Shown: positions 9,269-17,743 of the stretch, piece after piece
Layout: every line of letters begins with the position of its first letter
How positions within the stretch are numbered: the first letter of the stretch is position 1
Source: CAVQBP01 sp964448105
GTDB lineage: Bacteria > Bacteroidota > Ignavibacteria > Ignavibacteriales > Ignavibacteriaceae
Length of the DNA: 64,000 nt
Reading direction: 5' to 3'
Assembly: GCA_964448105.1 (NCBI GenBank)
Contig: CAYUVK010000012.1
Location: forward strand, 5,747 to 69,746
Made by a program: the position numbers and the translations under genes
Notes under the pieces: generated by a model
Told to the model about the DNA's origin: nothing
Databases searched by the model: none
Seen by the model: the letters and a program-made list of their open reading frames with translations, nothing else

Positions 9269-10663
9269 TCAAACTGCTCTTGTTTCGCCTTTTATCATCT
9301 GTAAAATAGTTAAAAGGATTATCTGAATATCCAGCCAAATAGACCAGTTCTCAATATACCATAGATCGAATTCAATCCGTTTCATAATCCTTTTCTTGTT
9401 CTCCTCTTCATCTATTACATCACCCCGGAAACCATGTACCTGAGCCCAGCCGGTTAAGCCAGGTTTTACCCAGCTTCTAATCTTTATTTCATCAACTACC
9501 TGTTTATAAAACTCATTATAAGGAAGAGGATGAGGTCTCGGTCCCACAACCGACATTTCACCTTTAAAAATATTAATAAACTGTGGAAGCTCATCAATAT
9601 TTGATTTTCTTAAAAACTTTCCAACCTTCGTTACTCTTGGATCACCTTTATAAGTAGGCTGATATACATTATTGTTTTCCGATTTAATATGCATTGTTCT
9701 AAACTTATAACATTTAAATATTTGATCTTTAACTCCAAGCCTATCTTGAATAAATAAAGTTGAACCATTCCCATAGATTTTATTAATAATAAAAATGAGA
9801 GGAAACAACCAGGATAAGATCAAAATAAAAACAGGAATAGAAATTAATATATCAAAAATCCTTTTAATGAACTGCCAATGAGCTTCTGCAAGAGGTTCAT
9901 TTCTAACAGTAATAATTGGAAAATCGCCAATCAAGTTTACCTGAAATTTTCTTGATGTAACACTAAAATAATCCGGTATTATATGAACTCTTAAAGCATG
10001 TTTGCTGCATATACCAATAATTTCATCGAGCTGAAAAGATTCGCTGAAAGGTAAAGCAATTACAACAACTTCAATATTTTTTTCTGTAATGATTTTATCT
10101 ATATCTGCAATTGTTCCTAAAATATTCTCACTCTTTTTATAATTATCTATAAACCCGATTGTGTTGTACCCAAAATCATTATGTTCTCGGAGCATTTTTT
10201 GAAAATTTTTACCGGTATCTCCGGCTCCAACAATTAGAACATTTCTTAGGTTCTTCTCTTTTCCTCTTATTTTTTTTAGTAAGTATCTAACGATCTGGAC
10301 ACGAAGGCTTATTAAGATTAAAAGAAAAGCAGTATAAAAGAGAATAAAATTACGTGTGAAAAGAAGTTCTTTAACAAAGAACACAAATAAGACTGTAGTA
10401 AGAACCTGCACAGCTACAATTTTTACTATACCGGTAAACCGGTAAATGAAATATTTGGTGGAATAATCTTCATAAAAGTTTATTACATTAGATATAAAGT
10501 ACCATAGGAAATTTAATCCTGCCAATAGAACAAACATATGAGTTTTATGCAGAAGTATTTGAAATGGTTGAGCAAGAACGGCCGAAATAATAAATGAGCA
10601 GTTTAAGATAATTAGATCTAAAAATAATCTTAAATAATAAATTGATTTCCGGTTAGTCAGCAT
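9269..10663 (-). CDS. Polyprenyl-phosphate sugar-1-phosphate transferase (WcaJ/WbaP-like priming enzyme)
   Basis: Initiates polysaccharide synthesis by transferring a sugar phosphate from a nucleotide sugar to undecaprenyl phosphate. Four to five N-terminal membrane helices (1-130) lead into a Rossmann-like CoA-binding_3 domain (VLIVGAGDTG at about 142-151). The C-terminal bacterial sugar-transferase domain (about 265-464) has its re-entrant helix KRIFDILISIPVFILIL, the catalytic-region motifs IQDRLG and YKFRTM, and VGPRPHPLPYN. The 464-residue length is normal. The gene is last in the minus arm of the polysaccharide locus and overlaps the preceding GT4 by 7 bp, so it is translated in an operon. 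Sugar identity (often Glc-1-P) is not certain. Confidence 0.93.
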   Translation of the reverse strand: MLTNRKSIYYLRLFLDLIILNCSFIISAVLAQPFQILLHKTHMFVLLAGLNFLWYFISNVINFYEDYSTKYFIYRFTGIVKIVAVQVLTTVLFVFFVKELLFTRNFILFYTAFLLILISLRVQIVRYLLKKIRGKEKNLRNVLIVGAGDTGKNFQKMLREHNDFGYNTIGFIDNYKKSENILGTIADIDKIITEKNIEVVVIALPFSESFQLDEIIGICSKHALRVHIIPDYFSVTSRKFQVNLIGDFPIITVRNEPLAEAHWQFIKRIFDILISIPVFILILSWLFPLIFIINKIYGNGSTLFIQDRLGVKDQIFKCYKFRTMHIKSENNNVYQPTYKGDPRVTKVGKFLRKSNIDELPQFINIFKGEMSVVGPRPHPLPYNEFYKQVVDEIKIRSWVKPGLTGWAQVHGFRGDVIDEEENKKRIMKRIEFDLWYIENWSIWLDIQIILLTILQMIKGETRAV

Positions 10664-11793
10664 TGTTCCAAACTATTTTGCTCTAAAAAATCATTACATT
10701 TAATATTAACGAATTCCTTAATCTTTTCTTCAAAGATTTTCCTATCAAATTTTTTTGCAGAATTACTAATTAAGTTAGGATCAAATTTTTCGATTTTTGA
10801 TTCAAATTTTTTAACTGCTTCTATTACTGAACCTGAAGTTTGTTCATTATATAATATGCCGTTTTCTTCATCAACAATAGTTTCCGAAGCGCCGCCTTTA
10901 TTAAAAGCTATGACAGGGGTTCCACACGAAAGTGCTTCAACAATCATAATTCCAAAATCTTCTTCAGCCGCAAACACAAATGCTTTTGCTTTTTGCATAT
11001 AATTCACAAGTGCTTCGCCTGATTTATACCCAAGAAATTCAATATTTTTTCCTGATTTCGATTTTATTTTTTTCTCTTCGGGCCCGTCACCAATTATTAA
11101 AAGCTTTCTGTCCGGCATTTTTGAAAAAGCTTCTGCTATTAAATCAATTCTTTTATATGGAACTAAACGGGAAGCAGTCAAATAATAATTATCTTTATTC
11201 ACTTCACATTTGAATTTATCGGTATCTACTGGCGGATAAATAACAGAAGAGTCTCTTCTGTAAATTTTTTGAATTCTCTTAGCAATGTAATTTGAATTTG
11301 CAATAAAATAATCCGGTCTGTTAGCAGATGCAGAATCCCACATTCTTATATAGTGTAAAATTGATTTTGCAATCATCCCTTTAATCCCGGTAGTTAGGTT
11401 TGACTCCTTTAAATATTGGTGGGTTAAATCCCATGCATATCTTATTGGAGTATGACAATAACAAATATGCAGCTGGTTTGAATTGGTTAGAACTCCTTTT
11501 GCTACTGCATGAGAACTTGATATTATTAAATTATAATCCGAAAGATCAAATTGTTCTATTGCATACGGGAAAAGGGGAAGAAATTTTCTATGATGCCTTT
11601 TGATTAATGAAAACTTTTGTAGAAATGAAGTCTTGGGAATTTTATTTTTTGTAACAATTTTCCGATCACTTTCATTTAACAAATTAAATAGTACAAAAAC
11701 ATCGGCATCATTCCATACATTTGTAAGTGATTCCACGACTCTTTCGGAACCGGCATAGCTCACAAACCAATCATGTACAATTGCAGTTTTCAA
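10657..11793 (-). CDS. Glycosyltransferase family 4 (GT-B) protein
   Basis: Retaining sugar-nucleotide glycosyltransferase that extends a lipid-linked glycan. The N-terminal domain starts with AIVHDWFVSYAGSERV, a form common in GT4 enzymes of O-antigen and exopolysaccharide loci. The C-terminal donor-binding domain has YLTASRLVPYKRIDLIAEAF and the E-x7-E signature EDFGIMIVEALSCGTPVIAF (about 277-297). Length (378) is standard. It sits 3 bp after the methyltransferase gene and overlaps the priming transferase. Confidence 0.93.
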   Translation of the reverse strand: MKTAIVHDWFVSYAGSERVVESLTNVWNDADVFVLFNLLNESDRKIVTKNKIPKTSFLQKFSLIKRHHRKFLPLFPYAIEQFDLSDYNLIISSSHAVAKGVLTNSNQLHICYCHTPIRYAWDLTHQYLKESNLTTGIKGMIAKSILHYIRMWDSASANRPDYFIANSNYIAKRIQKIYRRDSSVIYPPVDTDKFKCEVNKDNYYLTASRLVPYKRIDLIAEAFSKMPDRKLLIIGDGPEEKKIKSKSGKNIEFLGYKSGEALVNYMQKAKAFVFAAEEDFGIMIVEALSCGTPVIAFNKGGASETIVDEENGILYNEQTSGSVIEAVKKFESKIEKFDPNLISNSAKKFDRKIFEEKIKEFVNIKCNDFLEQNSLEQC

Positions 11794-11796
11794 TTT

Positions 11797-12363
11797 TTAA
11801 CTTTTTATTACTTTTAATTCAAAATAGAGTTCGGTTGCAGGTAAAATCCAGCAGAAAAATCTTTCATATATTCTTTGATATTTGTTTACCAGTAATTCTA
11901 TTCCAAACCATTTAAATGGATTAAAAAAAGGTTTTTGGTCATCATGTGTAAAATATTCCCTGAAAGAAATATATTTCTTGATTATTTTAAAATTGACATC
12001 CTGCAGATAAAAAGAATGTTTATAATTCAGGGATTTATCAAAATAATTAAAGCTTCTGCTTGAAAAAAAAGTTGTATGCGTCGGATCGGAATACATATTA
12101 TCCGATGAATAATGGGGTAATGAAATTTTTATAATAGCATTATTGGAAGATACCCGGTAAATTTCGGACATGATTCCGAGAAAATCCTTTGAATGTTCAA
12201 GTACATCATCGAAAATAATTTCATCAAAAGTATTATCATTGAACGGCCAGGGAAAAATATTCATATCATGCACAACATCCACAGAAAGGAGCTGTACAAT
12301 ATCCATTCCCATATAACCGTTTCTTTTATTATCCCCGCAGCCTACTTCTAATTTTTTTACCAT
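11797..12363 (-). CDS. Class I SAM-dependent methyltransferase
   Basis: A 188-residue methyltransferase with the SAM-binding glycine loop LEVGCGDNKRNGYMGMDI (residues 5-22), the acidic post-II motif and FDEIIFDDVLEHSKD (post-motif II). The C-terminal half is rich in aromatic residues and may bind the acceptor. It lies 9 bp after the GT9 gene and 3 bp before the GT4 gene, so it probably modifies a sugar or lipid-linked intermediate of the same polysaccharide. The acceptor is unknown. Confidence 0.85.
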   Translation of the reverse strand: MVKKLEVGCGDNKRNGYMGMDIVQLLSVDVVHDMNIFPWPFNDNTFDEIIFDDVLEHSKDFLGIMSEIYRVSSNNAIIKISLPHYSSDNMYSDPTHTTFFSSRSFNYFDKSLNYKHSFYLQDVNFKIIKKYISFREYFTHDDQKPFFNPFKWFGIELLVNKYQRIYERFFCWILPATELYFELKVIKS

Positions 12364-12372
12364 AACAATTAT

Positions 12373-13425
12373 TTATTTTTCAGAAATATTAAAACCGTAT
12401 TCTAGTATTTTAACTGCTTTGTTAAAAACAGTTTCAACAGAAATATTTTTCATGCAAATATTATTTTCGCAATCAGCAAAAGACTTTCCATTATAGCAGG
12501 GGGAACAGGGAAGATCATTTCCAATCCATATACAGTCGATCTTATCATTCTTTCCGACTCTTTCGACAGGGTTAACCGGACCAAAAAGTGCAATTGTATT
12601 TATATCCGAAAGTTTGGCAATATGCAATAAACCTGTATCGTGAGTGATCAACAGACTACATTTGTTATATAGATAAATAAGATTTACCAATGTAGTTTTT
12701 CCAATCAAATTAATAACAGGTAAATCCTTAAAACTGCTGAGGGCATATTCGTCGTCTTTCGAGCCTGCTAATATTATAGAACAATCATCATATCTTTCAA
12801 TTAAAGCTTTTGCAAGCATTTTATAATATTCTACAGGCCACTTCCTTTGAATTCCTCCGTTGATTATGTTCTGTGCCCCTCCGGGAGTTAAAATAATTCT
12901 TTTCTTTTTTGATTTAGCAATAATTTCATCAATGTCCTTATCATATGGGGGATTAATTTTGGGGATTACCGGTTCATGTATTTCCCAATCATCAATATTA
13001 TGAATAAGTCGTGCATATTCCGCAGCGTGATATCTTCCCTGCACAAGCTGGTTTTTCCTTTCTTTCCCGGTAAAGCTTCTATATTCTTTTTTAATTGTTG
13101 TTAAAACAAGCAAGTCATATCTTTTATCACGTTGAGCGTTAATAACAAGATCAAATTTGTTAAGAAATAATTTCATCCAAACTTTCCAGAGAACGGTTGC
13201 CTGTTCAAATTTAGTACCTGTTAATAACTTTTTTTCATCTAAAGAGACGACATTATTAATTCTTGAAATGCTGCTGATAAGCGGAAAAATAATATTTCCA
13301 CAAAGCCAGGTGATTTCAGAAGCGGGATACTTTTTATCTATTTCATTAATCATGGAAAACGACATTACTGCATCACCGATTGCCCCGATTTTAACAATTA
13401 AGATTTTAACTTTTCCCTGCTTCAT
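12373..13425 (-). CDS. Glycosyltransferase family 9 (heptosyltransferase-like)
   Basis: GT-B fold enzyme of the LPS heptosyltransferase superfamily. The N-terminus has ILIVKIGAIGDAVMSF, the typical GT9 start. The donor domain has TPGGAQNIINGGIQRKWP and the conserved HDTGLLHIAKLSDINTIALFG segment. Four Cys residues lie in the C-terminal tail (CSPCYNGKSFADCENNIC), as in other GT9 proteins of this group including the one at 43827-44894. It is the first gene of the minus-strand arm of the polysaccharide cluster, and its promoter must lie in the short divergent region 13426-13569. Confidence 0.92.
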   Translation of the reverse strand: MKQGKVKILIVKIGAIGDAVMSFSMINEIDKKYPASEITWLCGNIIFPLISSISRINNVVSLDEKKLLTGTKFEQATVLWKVWMKLFLNKFDLVINAQRDKRYDLLVLTTIKKEYRSFTGKERKNQLVQGRYHAAEYARLIHNIDDWEIHEPVIPKINPPYDKDIDEIIAKSKKKRIILTPGGAQNIINGGIQRKWPVEYYKMLAKALIERYDDCSIILAGSKDDEYALSSFKDLPVINLIGKTTLVNLIYLYNKCSLLITHDTGLLHIAKLSDINTIALFGPVNPVERVGKNDKIDCIWIGNDLPCSPCYNGKSFADCENNICMKNISVETVFNKAVKILEYGFNISEK

Positions 13426-13569
13426 TATTCTGAATAAACATGTAAAAATATTATCTTTAGTTACAAATTTATAATATTTTAAACTGATTATGGTAGTTTT
13501 CTTTTTGATGCATATTTTATCATGTATCAGGAATTATCCCGAAATTTTTTCAAAACATCTTTTATCTTA
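13426..13569. promoter_or_regulatory. Divergent promoter region of the polysaccharide locus
   Basis: This is the only gap between the four-gene minus arm and the four-gene plus arm, and all genes in each arm are tightly spaced. Both transcripts must therefore start here. I cannot identify -33/-7 elements with confidence; the region is AT-rich and carries no obvious operator palindrome. Confidence 0.5.
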
Positions 13570-14373
13570 ATGATATCCATTATTACTCCAACATTTAATT
13601 CCGGTAAAACTATTGAAAAAAATGTAAATTCTGTTATTAACCAAACCTATAAAATTTTTGAACATATTGTTGTCGATAATCAAAGTAAAGATAATACTGT
13701 TGACATCATAAATAAAATTTATAAGGAACATAATCTCTTAAATTCTTTACATGTTATTAGTGAACCGGATAACGGGATTTCAGATGCATTTAATAAGGGA
13801 ATAAAAACCGCAAAGGGAGATATTATAGGTATTTTAAATAGCGACGATTCATATTTTAATAATAATGTTTTTGAAAAAGTTATCAAAGCTTTTAATAATA
13901 ATGATATAATTTTTGTGCACGGAGATATTTATTTTGAAGATCCTTTTTACGGTTCAAATATAAGAAGACCGCTTCTTTGCCCCATAACTACTACAATGCC
14001 TTACAATCACCCTACAATGTTTTTTAGAAAAGAAGTCTATGAAAAATATGGTTTTTATGATGAAGCATTTCAATATTCAATGGATTATGCACTTATAATT
14101 AGATATGAAAAGCAAATTACAAATTTTAGAAAAAAGGGAAAATATTTACAGGGCGAGCCTATTGCAATTATGCATTCCTGTGGTGCTTCATGGAAACATG
14201 AAGTTAAATCAATTGAAGAATATAAAAAAGCTTTAAAGGAATATGGATTCTGGAATTTTAATGCAAAGAAAGAATATTTTTTAAGGATCTTTCGGAACCG
14301 TTTAAAAAAGGTTTTCAGTAATTTACATTTAAACTTTTTAGTTAAATTATGGCGAAATAAAAAATGGGATTAG
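13570..14373 (+). CDS. Glycosyltransferase family 2 protein
   Basis: GT-A fold sugar transferase. I place the start at the ATG at 13570, because MISIITPTFNSGKTI is the normal GT2 N-terminus; an in-frame ATG at 13522 would add 16 residues. Motifs in order: IVVDNQSKDNTVDII, then GISDAFNKGIKTAKGDIIGILNSDDSYF with the DxD-type metal site (SDD), then MPYNHPTMFFRKEVYEKYGFYDE for acceptor and donor contacts. This pattern fits the subgroup seen in lipopolysaccharide and capsule loci. First gene of the plus arm, 11 bp before the next gene. Confidence 0.9.
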   Translation: MISIITPTFNSGKTIEKNVNSVINQTYKIFEHIVVDNQSKDNTVDIINKIYKEHNLLNSLHVISEPDNGISDAFNKGIKTAKGDIIGILNSDDSYFNNNVFEKVIKAFNNNDIIFVHGDIYFEDPFYGSNIRRPLLCPITTTMPYNHPTMFFRKEVYEKYGFYDEAFQYSMDYALIIRYEKQITNFRKKGKYLQGEPIAIMHSCGASWKHEVKSIEEYKKALKEYGFWNFNAKKEYFLRIFRNRLKKVFSNLHLNFLVKLWRNKKWD

Positions 14374-14384
14374 CATAAAGTTTT

Positions 14385-15323
14385 ATGAAAAATATAATCA
14401 AGAACTTTTCAAAAAGATTAAAAGAATATAGTACCAGGGAAATAATCCGTACAAATGAAATAAATGCCGTTCTTCTAGCCAAGTTACATATCCAGAGGAT
14501 TAAAGAGTCAAAAAAAGTTGATTCTCTCGAAGAAGTGGAATTTAAAGTTTTTTCCGAATGGGGTGAGGATGGGATTATTCAATATTTAATAAACAACGTA
14601 GAAATTAAAAATAAAATTTTTGTAGAATTTGGAGTTTCCGATTATAAGGAATCCAACACGAGGTTTCTTTTAATAAATAATTTATGGAAAGGGCTGGTAA
14701 TCGATTCTGAAAAAGATTTCATTGCTTCAATAAAAAGAGACGATATATACTGGAGATATGATTTAACAGCACGTAACTCTTTTATCACAAGGGAAAATAT
14801 AAATAGCTTAATATCAAATTCGGGCATCAATGGTGAGATTGGTATTTTAAGTATCGATATTGACGGTAATGATTATTGGGTTTGGGAGAAAATTGATGCC
14901 GTTGATCCTGCAATTATTATATGTGAATATAATAGTCTTTTCGGGAATAAATTTCCAATTTCAATTCCTTATAATTCCGACTTTTTTAGAACAACAGCCC
15001 ATTTTTCCAATCTTTATTTTGGAGTGTCATTGCCGGCATTGGTTAAATTGGCAGAGAGAAAGGGTTATGATTTTGTAGGTTCAAATAGCGCAGGTTCAAA
15101 CGCTTTCTTTGTTAAAAAAGAACTATCAGAAAAGTTGAAAAAATATTCTGCTGAAGATGGATACCATAAAATAATCAGCCGTCAATCTAGAAATAAAAAT
15201 GGAGAGCTTACCTTTCTTAACTGGAAAGAAAGTAGAGGTATTTTGAAAGATATGGAAGTTGTAAATACTGAAACAGGGTTAGCAATAAAATTAAAAGATG
15301 TTTTCGATTCCGAAGAAACATAA
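14385..15323 (+). CDS. Methyltransferase-like protein (FkbM-related fold), function unknown
   Basis: A 312-residue soluble protein. The middle section resembles SAM-binding folds: IFVEFGVSDYKESNTRFLL looks like a glycine-loop variant, WKGLVIDSEKD like the ribose-binding acidic strand, and GILSIDIDGNDYWVWEKI like the FkbM aspartate strand. An EYN strand follows. The canonical GxGxG is degenerate, so activity is uncertain. Its position between a GT2 and a flippase gene (11 bp and 33 bp gaps) supports a role in decorating the polysaccharide. Could also be a non-catalytic relative. Confidence 0.6.
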   Translation: MKNIIKNFSKRLKEYSTREIIRTNEINAVLLAKLHIQRIKESKKVDSLEEVEFKVFSEWGEDGIIQYLINNVEIKNKIFVEFGVSDYKESNTRFLLINNLWKGLVIDSEKDFIASIKRDDIYWRYDLTARNSFITRENINSLISNSGINGEIGILSIDIDGNDYWVWEKIDAVDPAIIICEYNSLFGNKFPISIPYNSDFFRTTAHFSNLYFGVSLPALVKLAERKGYDFVGSNSAGSNAFFVKKELSEKLKKYSAEDGYHKIISRQSRNKNGELTFLNWKESRGILKDMEVVNTETGLAIKLKDVFDSEET

Positions 15324-15356
15324 TAATAATTATTAAATTTATTTCTTTTTATTTAG

Positions 15357-16724
15357 TTGTCACAATTTATAAATAAAAACTTTTTGCGTTTTCAATTTAC
15401 AGGCCCACTCCGTTCGGTTAATGCAAAAAAAAATATTATTTCGTTATTCATATTTAACGGTTTCAACTTTTTATTTAATCTTCTAATAGTACGTCTTACC
15501 TTAGATTATTTAGGTAAAACAGAGTATGGAATTTGGCTGACTCTATCTTCAATTTTAACCTGGTTTAATTATCTTGATTTTGGTTTAGGGAATGGTCTAA
15601 GAAATAAATTAGCGGAAGCTTTGGCTCATAATGATCTTCATTCTGCAAAAATTTATGTAAGCACTACTTATGCAATATTTTCATCGATAATATTATCGGT
15701 AATTGTTATTTTCGCTATAATCTACAAGTTTATAGACTGGCTTGAAATTTTTAAAGCTCCTTCTTATTTAGAAAATTCATTAAACACATTAATTTTATTA
15801 TCCGTAATCTTTTTTTTAATTCAATTTGTATTAAGACTTTTAACCGTTATTATCAATGCTGATCAAAAAACTGCTTTAAATGGTTTCTTCAGTTTTAGTA
15901 TTAATTTATTAACTGTAATTTTGATTTATACTCTTTTAAAAATAGCCTCTCCCTCAATCCTGCTTTTGGGTACCGGTTCAACATTTATTCCGGTTATTGT
16001 TTTTGTATTAGCTTCCTTTATATTTTTTAACAAAAAGTATAAGTCTATTTCGCCATCATTTAAATCAATTAGATTTTCCAATTTAAAAGATCTTCTAGGT
16101 TTAGGGACTCAATTCTTTATAATCCAGGTGGCAGGGTTGATTCTTTTTGCAACAGATAATATGATAATTACTCAGTTATTCGGTCCTGCGGATGTTACTG
16201 TTTATAATATTGCCTATAAATATTTTAATTACATCCCGATAGTTTTTTTTGTTATCCTCACTCCGATGTGGTCGGCTTATACAGAAGCCTATGTTAAAGA
16301 TGATATTGATTGGATAAAAAATGCAATAAACAAAATTCTAAAAGTTTGGTTATTACTTAGTATAATAGTCATTATAATGATTTTCGGAGCAAATTGGATT
16401 TATGATTTATGGCTGGATTCAAAAATAAAAGTTCCCTTGCTTTTAACTGTACTAATGGGTCTTTTTGCTATAGTTTACAACTGGAATAATGTATTTGCAT
16501 ATTTTTTAAATGGTGTAGGTAAAATAAGACTTTCGCTATATTATTCTATTTTTGCAGGTGTATTAAATATTCCGTTGTCGATTCTTTTAGCTAAAAATTT
16601 GAACATGGGAATATCGGGAGTAATTGCTGCTACATTATTATGTTTAATAGTAAGCTCTATTTTGATTCCAATACAGTACAATAAAGTTATTAATAAAAAA
16701 GATTTTGGTATCTGGGGCAAATAA
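15357..16724 (+). CDS. Wzx-type polysaccharide flippase (MOP superfamily)
   Basis: Membrane protein of 455 residues with about twelve hydrophobic segments that carries undecaprenyl-linked repeat units across the inner membrane. The N-terminal LIVRLTLDYLGKTEYGIWLTL and the GLGNGLRNKLAEALA segment are characteristic of Wzx/polysaccharide biosynthesis proteins. The open frame begins with TTG at 15357; the first ATG of the frame lies far inside the protein, so TTG is the likely start. It follows the methyltransferase-like gene by 33 bp. No Wzy polymerase or chain-length regulator is visible in the window. Confidence 0.9.
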   Translation: MSQFINKNFLRFQFTGPLRSVNAKKNIISLFIFNGFNFLFNLLIVRLTLDYLGKTEYGIWLTLSSILTWFNYLDFGLGNGLRNKLAEALAHNDLHSAKIYVSTTYAIFSSIILSVIVIFAIIYKFIDWLEIFKAPSYLENSLNTLILLSVIFFLIQFVLRLLTVIINADQKTALNGFFSFSINLLTVILIYTLLKIASPSILLLGTGSTFIPVIVFVLASFIFFNKKYKSISPSFKSIRFSNLKDLLGLGTQFFIIQVAGLILFATDNMIITQLFGPADVTVYNIAYKYFNYIPIVFFVILTPMWSAYTEAYVKDDIDWIKNAINKILKVWLLLSIIVIIMIFGANWIYDLWLDSKIKVPLLLTVLMGLFAIVYNWNNVFAYFLNGVGKIRLSLYYSIFAGVLNIPLSILLAKNLNMGISGVIAATLLCLIVSSILIPIQYNKVINKKDFGIWGK

Positions 16725-16736
16725 AAAATATTAAAA

Positions 16737-17696
16737 ATGGGACTTCATCAACTTATAATAGATCTAATTTTAAAGTCCGGCTCAAATAGTATCTCAGGAA
16801 AATTAAAAGAAAAAACATTACTTAAATTCAGGGATAGACTATCTAAGAACGGGAATGCTCTAATAGAATATAATTTAAACGGAAGAAAAATTTTATTGCC
16901 ATTCTCTCATGATCTGCCGATAAATCGAAAAATATTTCCTTTGTACAGTGAAAATCTTGGAAGAATTGCTTCTTATTTGACTACTAAATATTATGATTTA
17001 AAAGTTATCGATATCGGAGCTAATATTGGGGATTCGGTTTATATTATAAAATCGAGAGTCGACATTCCTATACTTTGCATTGAGGGAGATGATTATTTCT
17101 TTTCAATTCTCAAGAAAAATATTTCTCAATGGGAAAATGTACAAACTGAAAAAACTTTTGTTGGAGATAAAACAGAATCACGGGGAAGCTATTCTTATTC
17201 TAAGGGAAGCGGAAGAATAGTTGAAACCGGAAATTCAACAGAAAATATTAAGTTTGAAAATTTATTTGCAATTGTTACAAAAAATCCTGTTTTTGAAAAT
17301 GCTAAATTAATAAAAATCGATACAGATGGTTTTGACTGCAGGATCATACGAAGCTCACTTAATTATTTAAGCAAATCGAAACCTGTCCTTTTCTTTGAAT
17401 ATGATCCGTATTTAATTCAGCAGTTAAATGATGACGGATTAAGTATTTTTGATTCATTGTCTGAAATAGGATATGATACCGCAATATTTTATGATAACAG
17501 CGGAGATTATCTTTTAGCTACCGAATTAACAGAGAAAATAATCATTGAAGATCTTCATAATTACTATAGCGGTAGAAATATTGAAAGGTACTGCGATATT
17601 TGTGTGTTCCATAAAAATGACGAAGACATCGTCCTGAAAATCAGGGAGAAGGAATTGAAATTCTTTGCGAATGAAAGAAAATTTAATTTGAAATAA
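16737..17696 (+). CDS. FkbM family methyltransferase
   Basis: O-methyltransferase of the FkbM type. The SAM-binding site is LKVIDIGANIGDSVYII (about 86-102), followed by ILCIEGDDYFFSILKKNI, an acidic residue that binds the ribose. The hallmark FkbM strand AKLIKIDTDGFDCRIIRSS lies at about 192-210 and PVLFFEYDPY at about 218-227. The 319-residue length includes about 80 N-terminal residues that are often present in polysaccharide-locus members. It is the last gene of the plus arm, 12 bp after the flippase. Its probable substrate is a sugar hydroxyl of the same glycan. Confidence 0.88.
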   Translation: MGLHQLIIDLILKSGSNSISGKLKEKTLLKFRDRLSKNGNALIEYNLNGRKILLPFSHDLPINRKIFPLYSENLGRIASYLTTKYYDLKVIDIGANIGDSVYIIKSRVDIPILCIEGDDYFFSILKKNISQWENVQTEKTFVGDKTESRGSYSYSKGSGRIVETGNSTENIKFENLFAIVTKNPVFENAKLIKIDTDGFDCRIIRSSLNYLSKSKPVLFFEYDPYLIQQLNDDGLSIFDSLSEIGYDTAIFYDNSGDYLLATELTEKIIIEDLHNYYSGRNIERYCDICVFHKNDEDIVLKIREKELKFFANERKFNLK

Positions 17697-17743
17697 AATT
17701 TACTTGTTTTTGAAAATTTTTTATTGAATATCAAATCCCGGCT

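Noticed and set aside
13522..13569. Sixteen-residue N-terminal extension of the GT2 protein
   Set aside because: The internal ATG gives the typical MISIITPTFN start and the extension lacks any feature, although it cannot be fully excluded.
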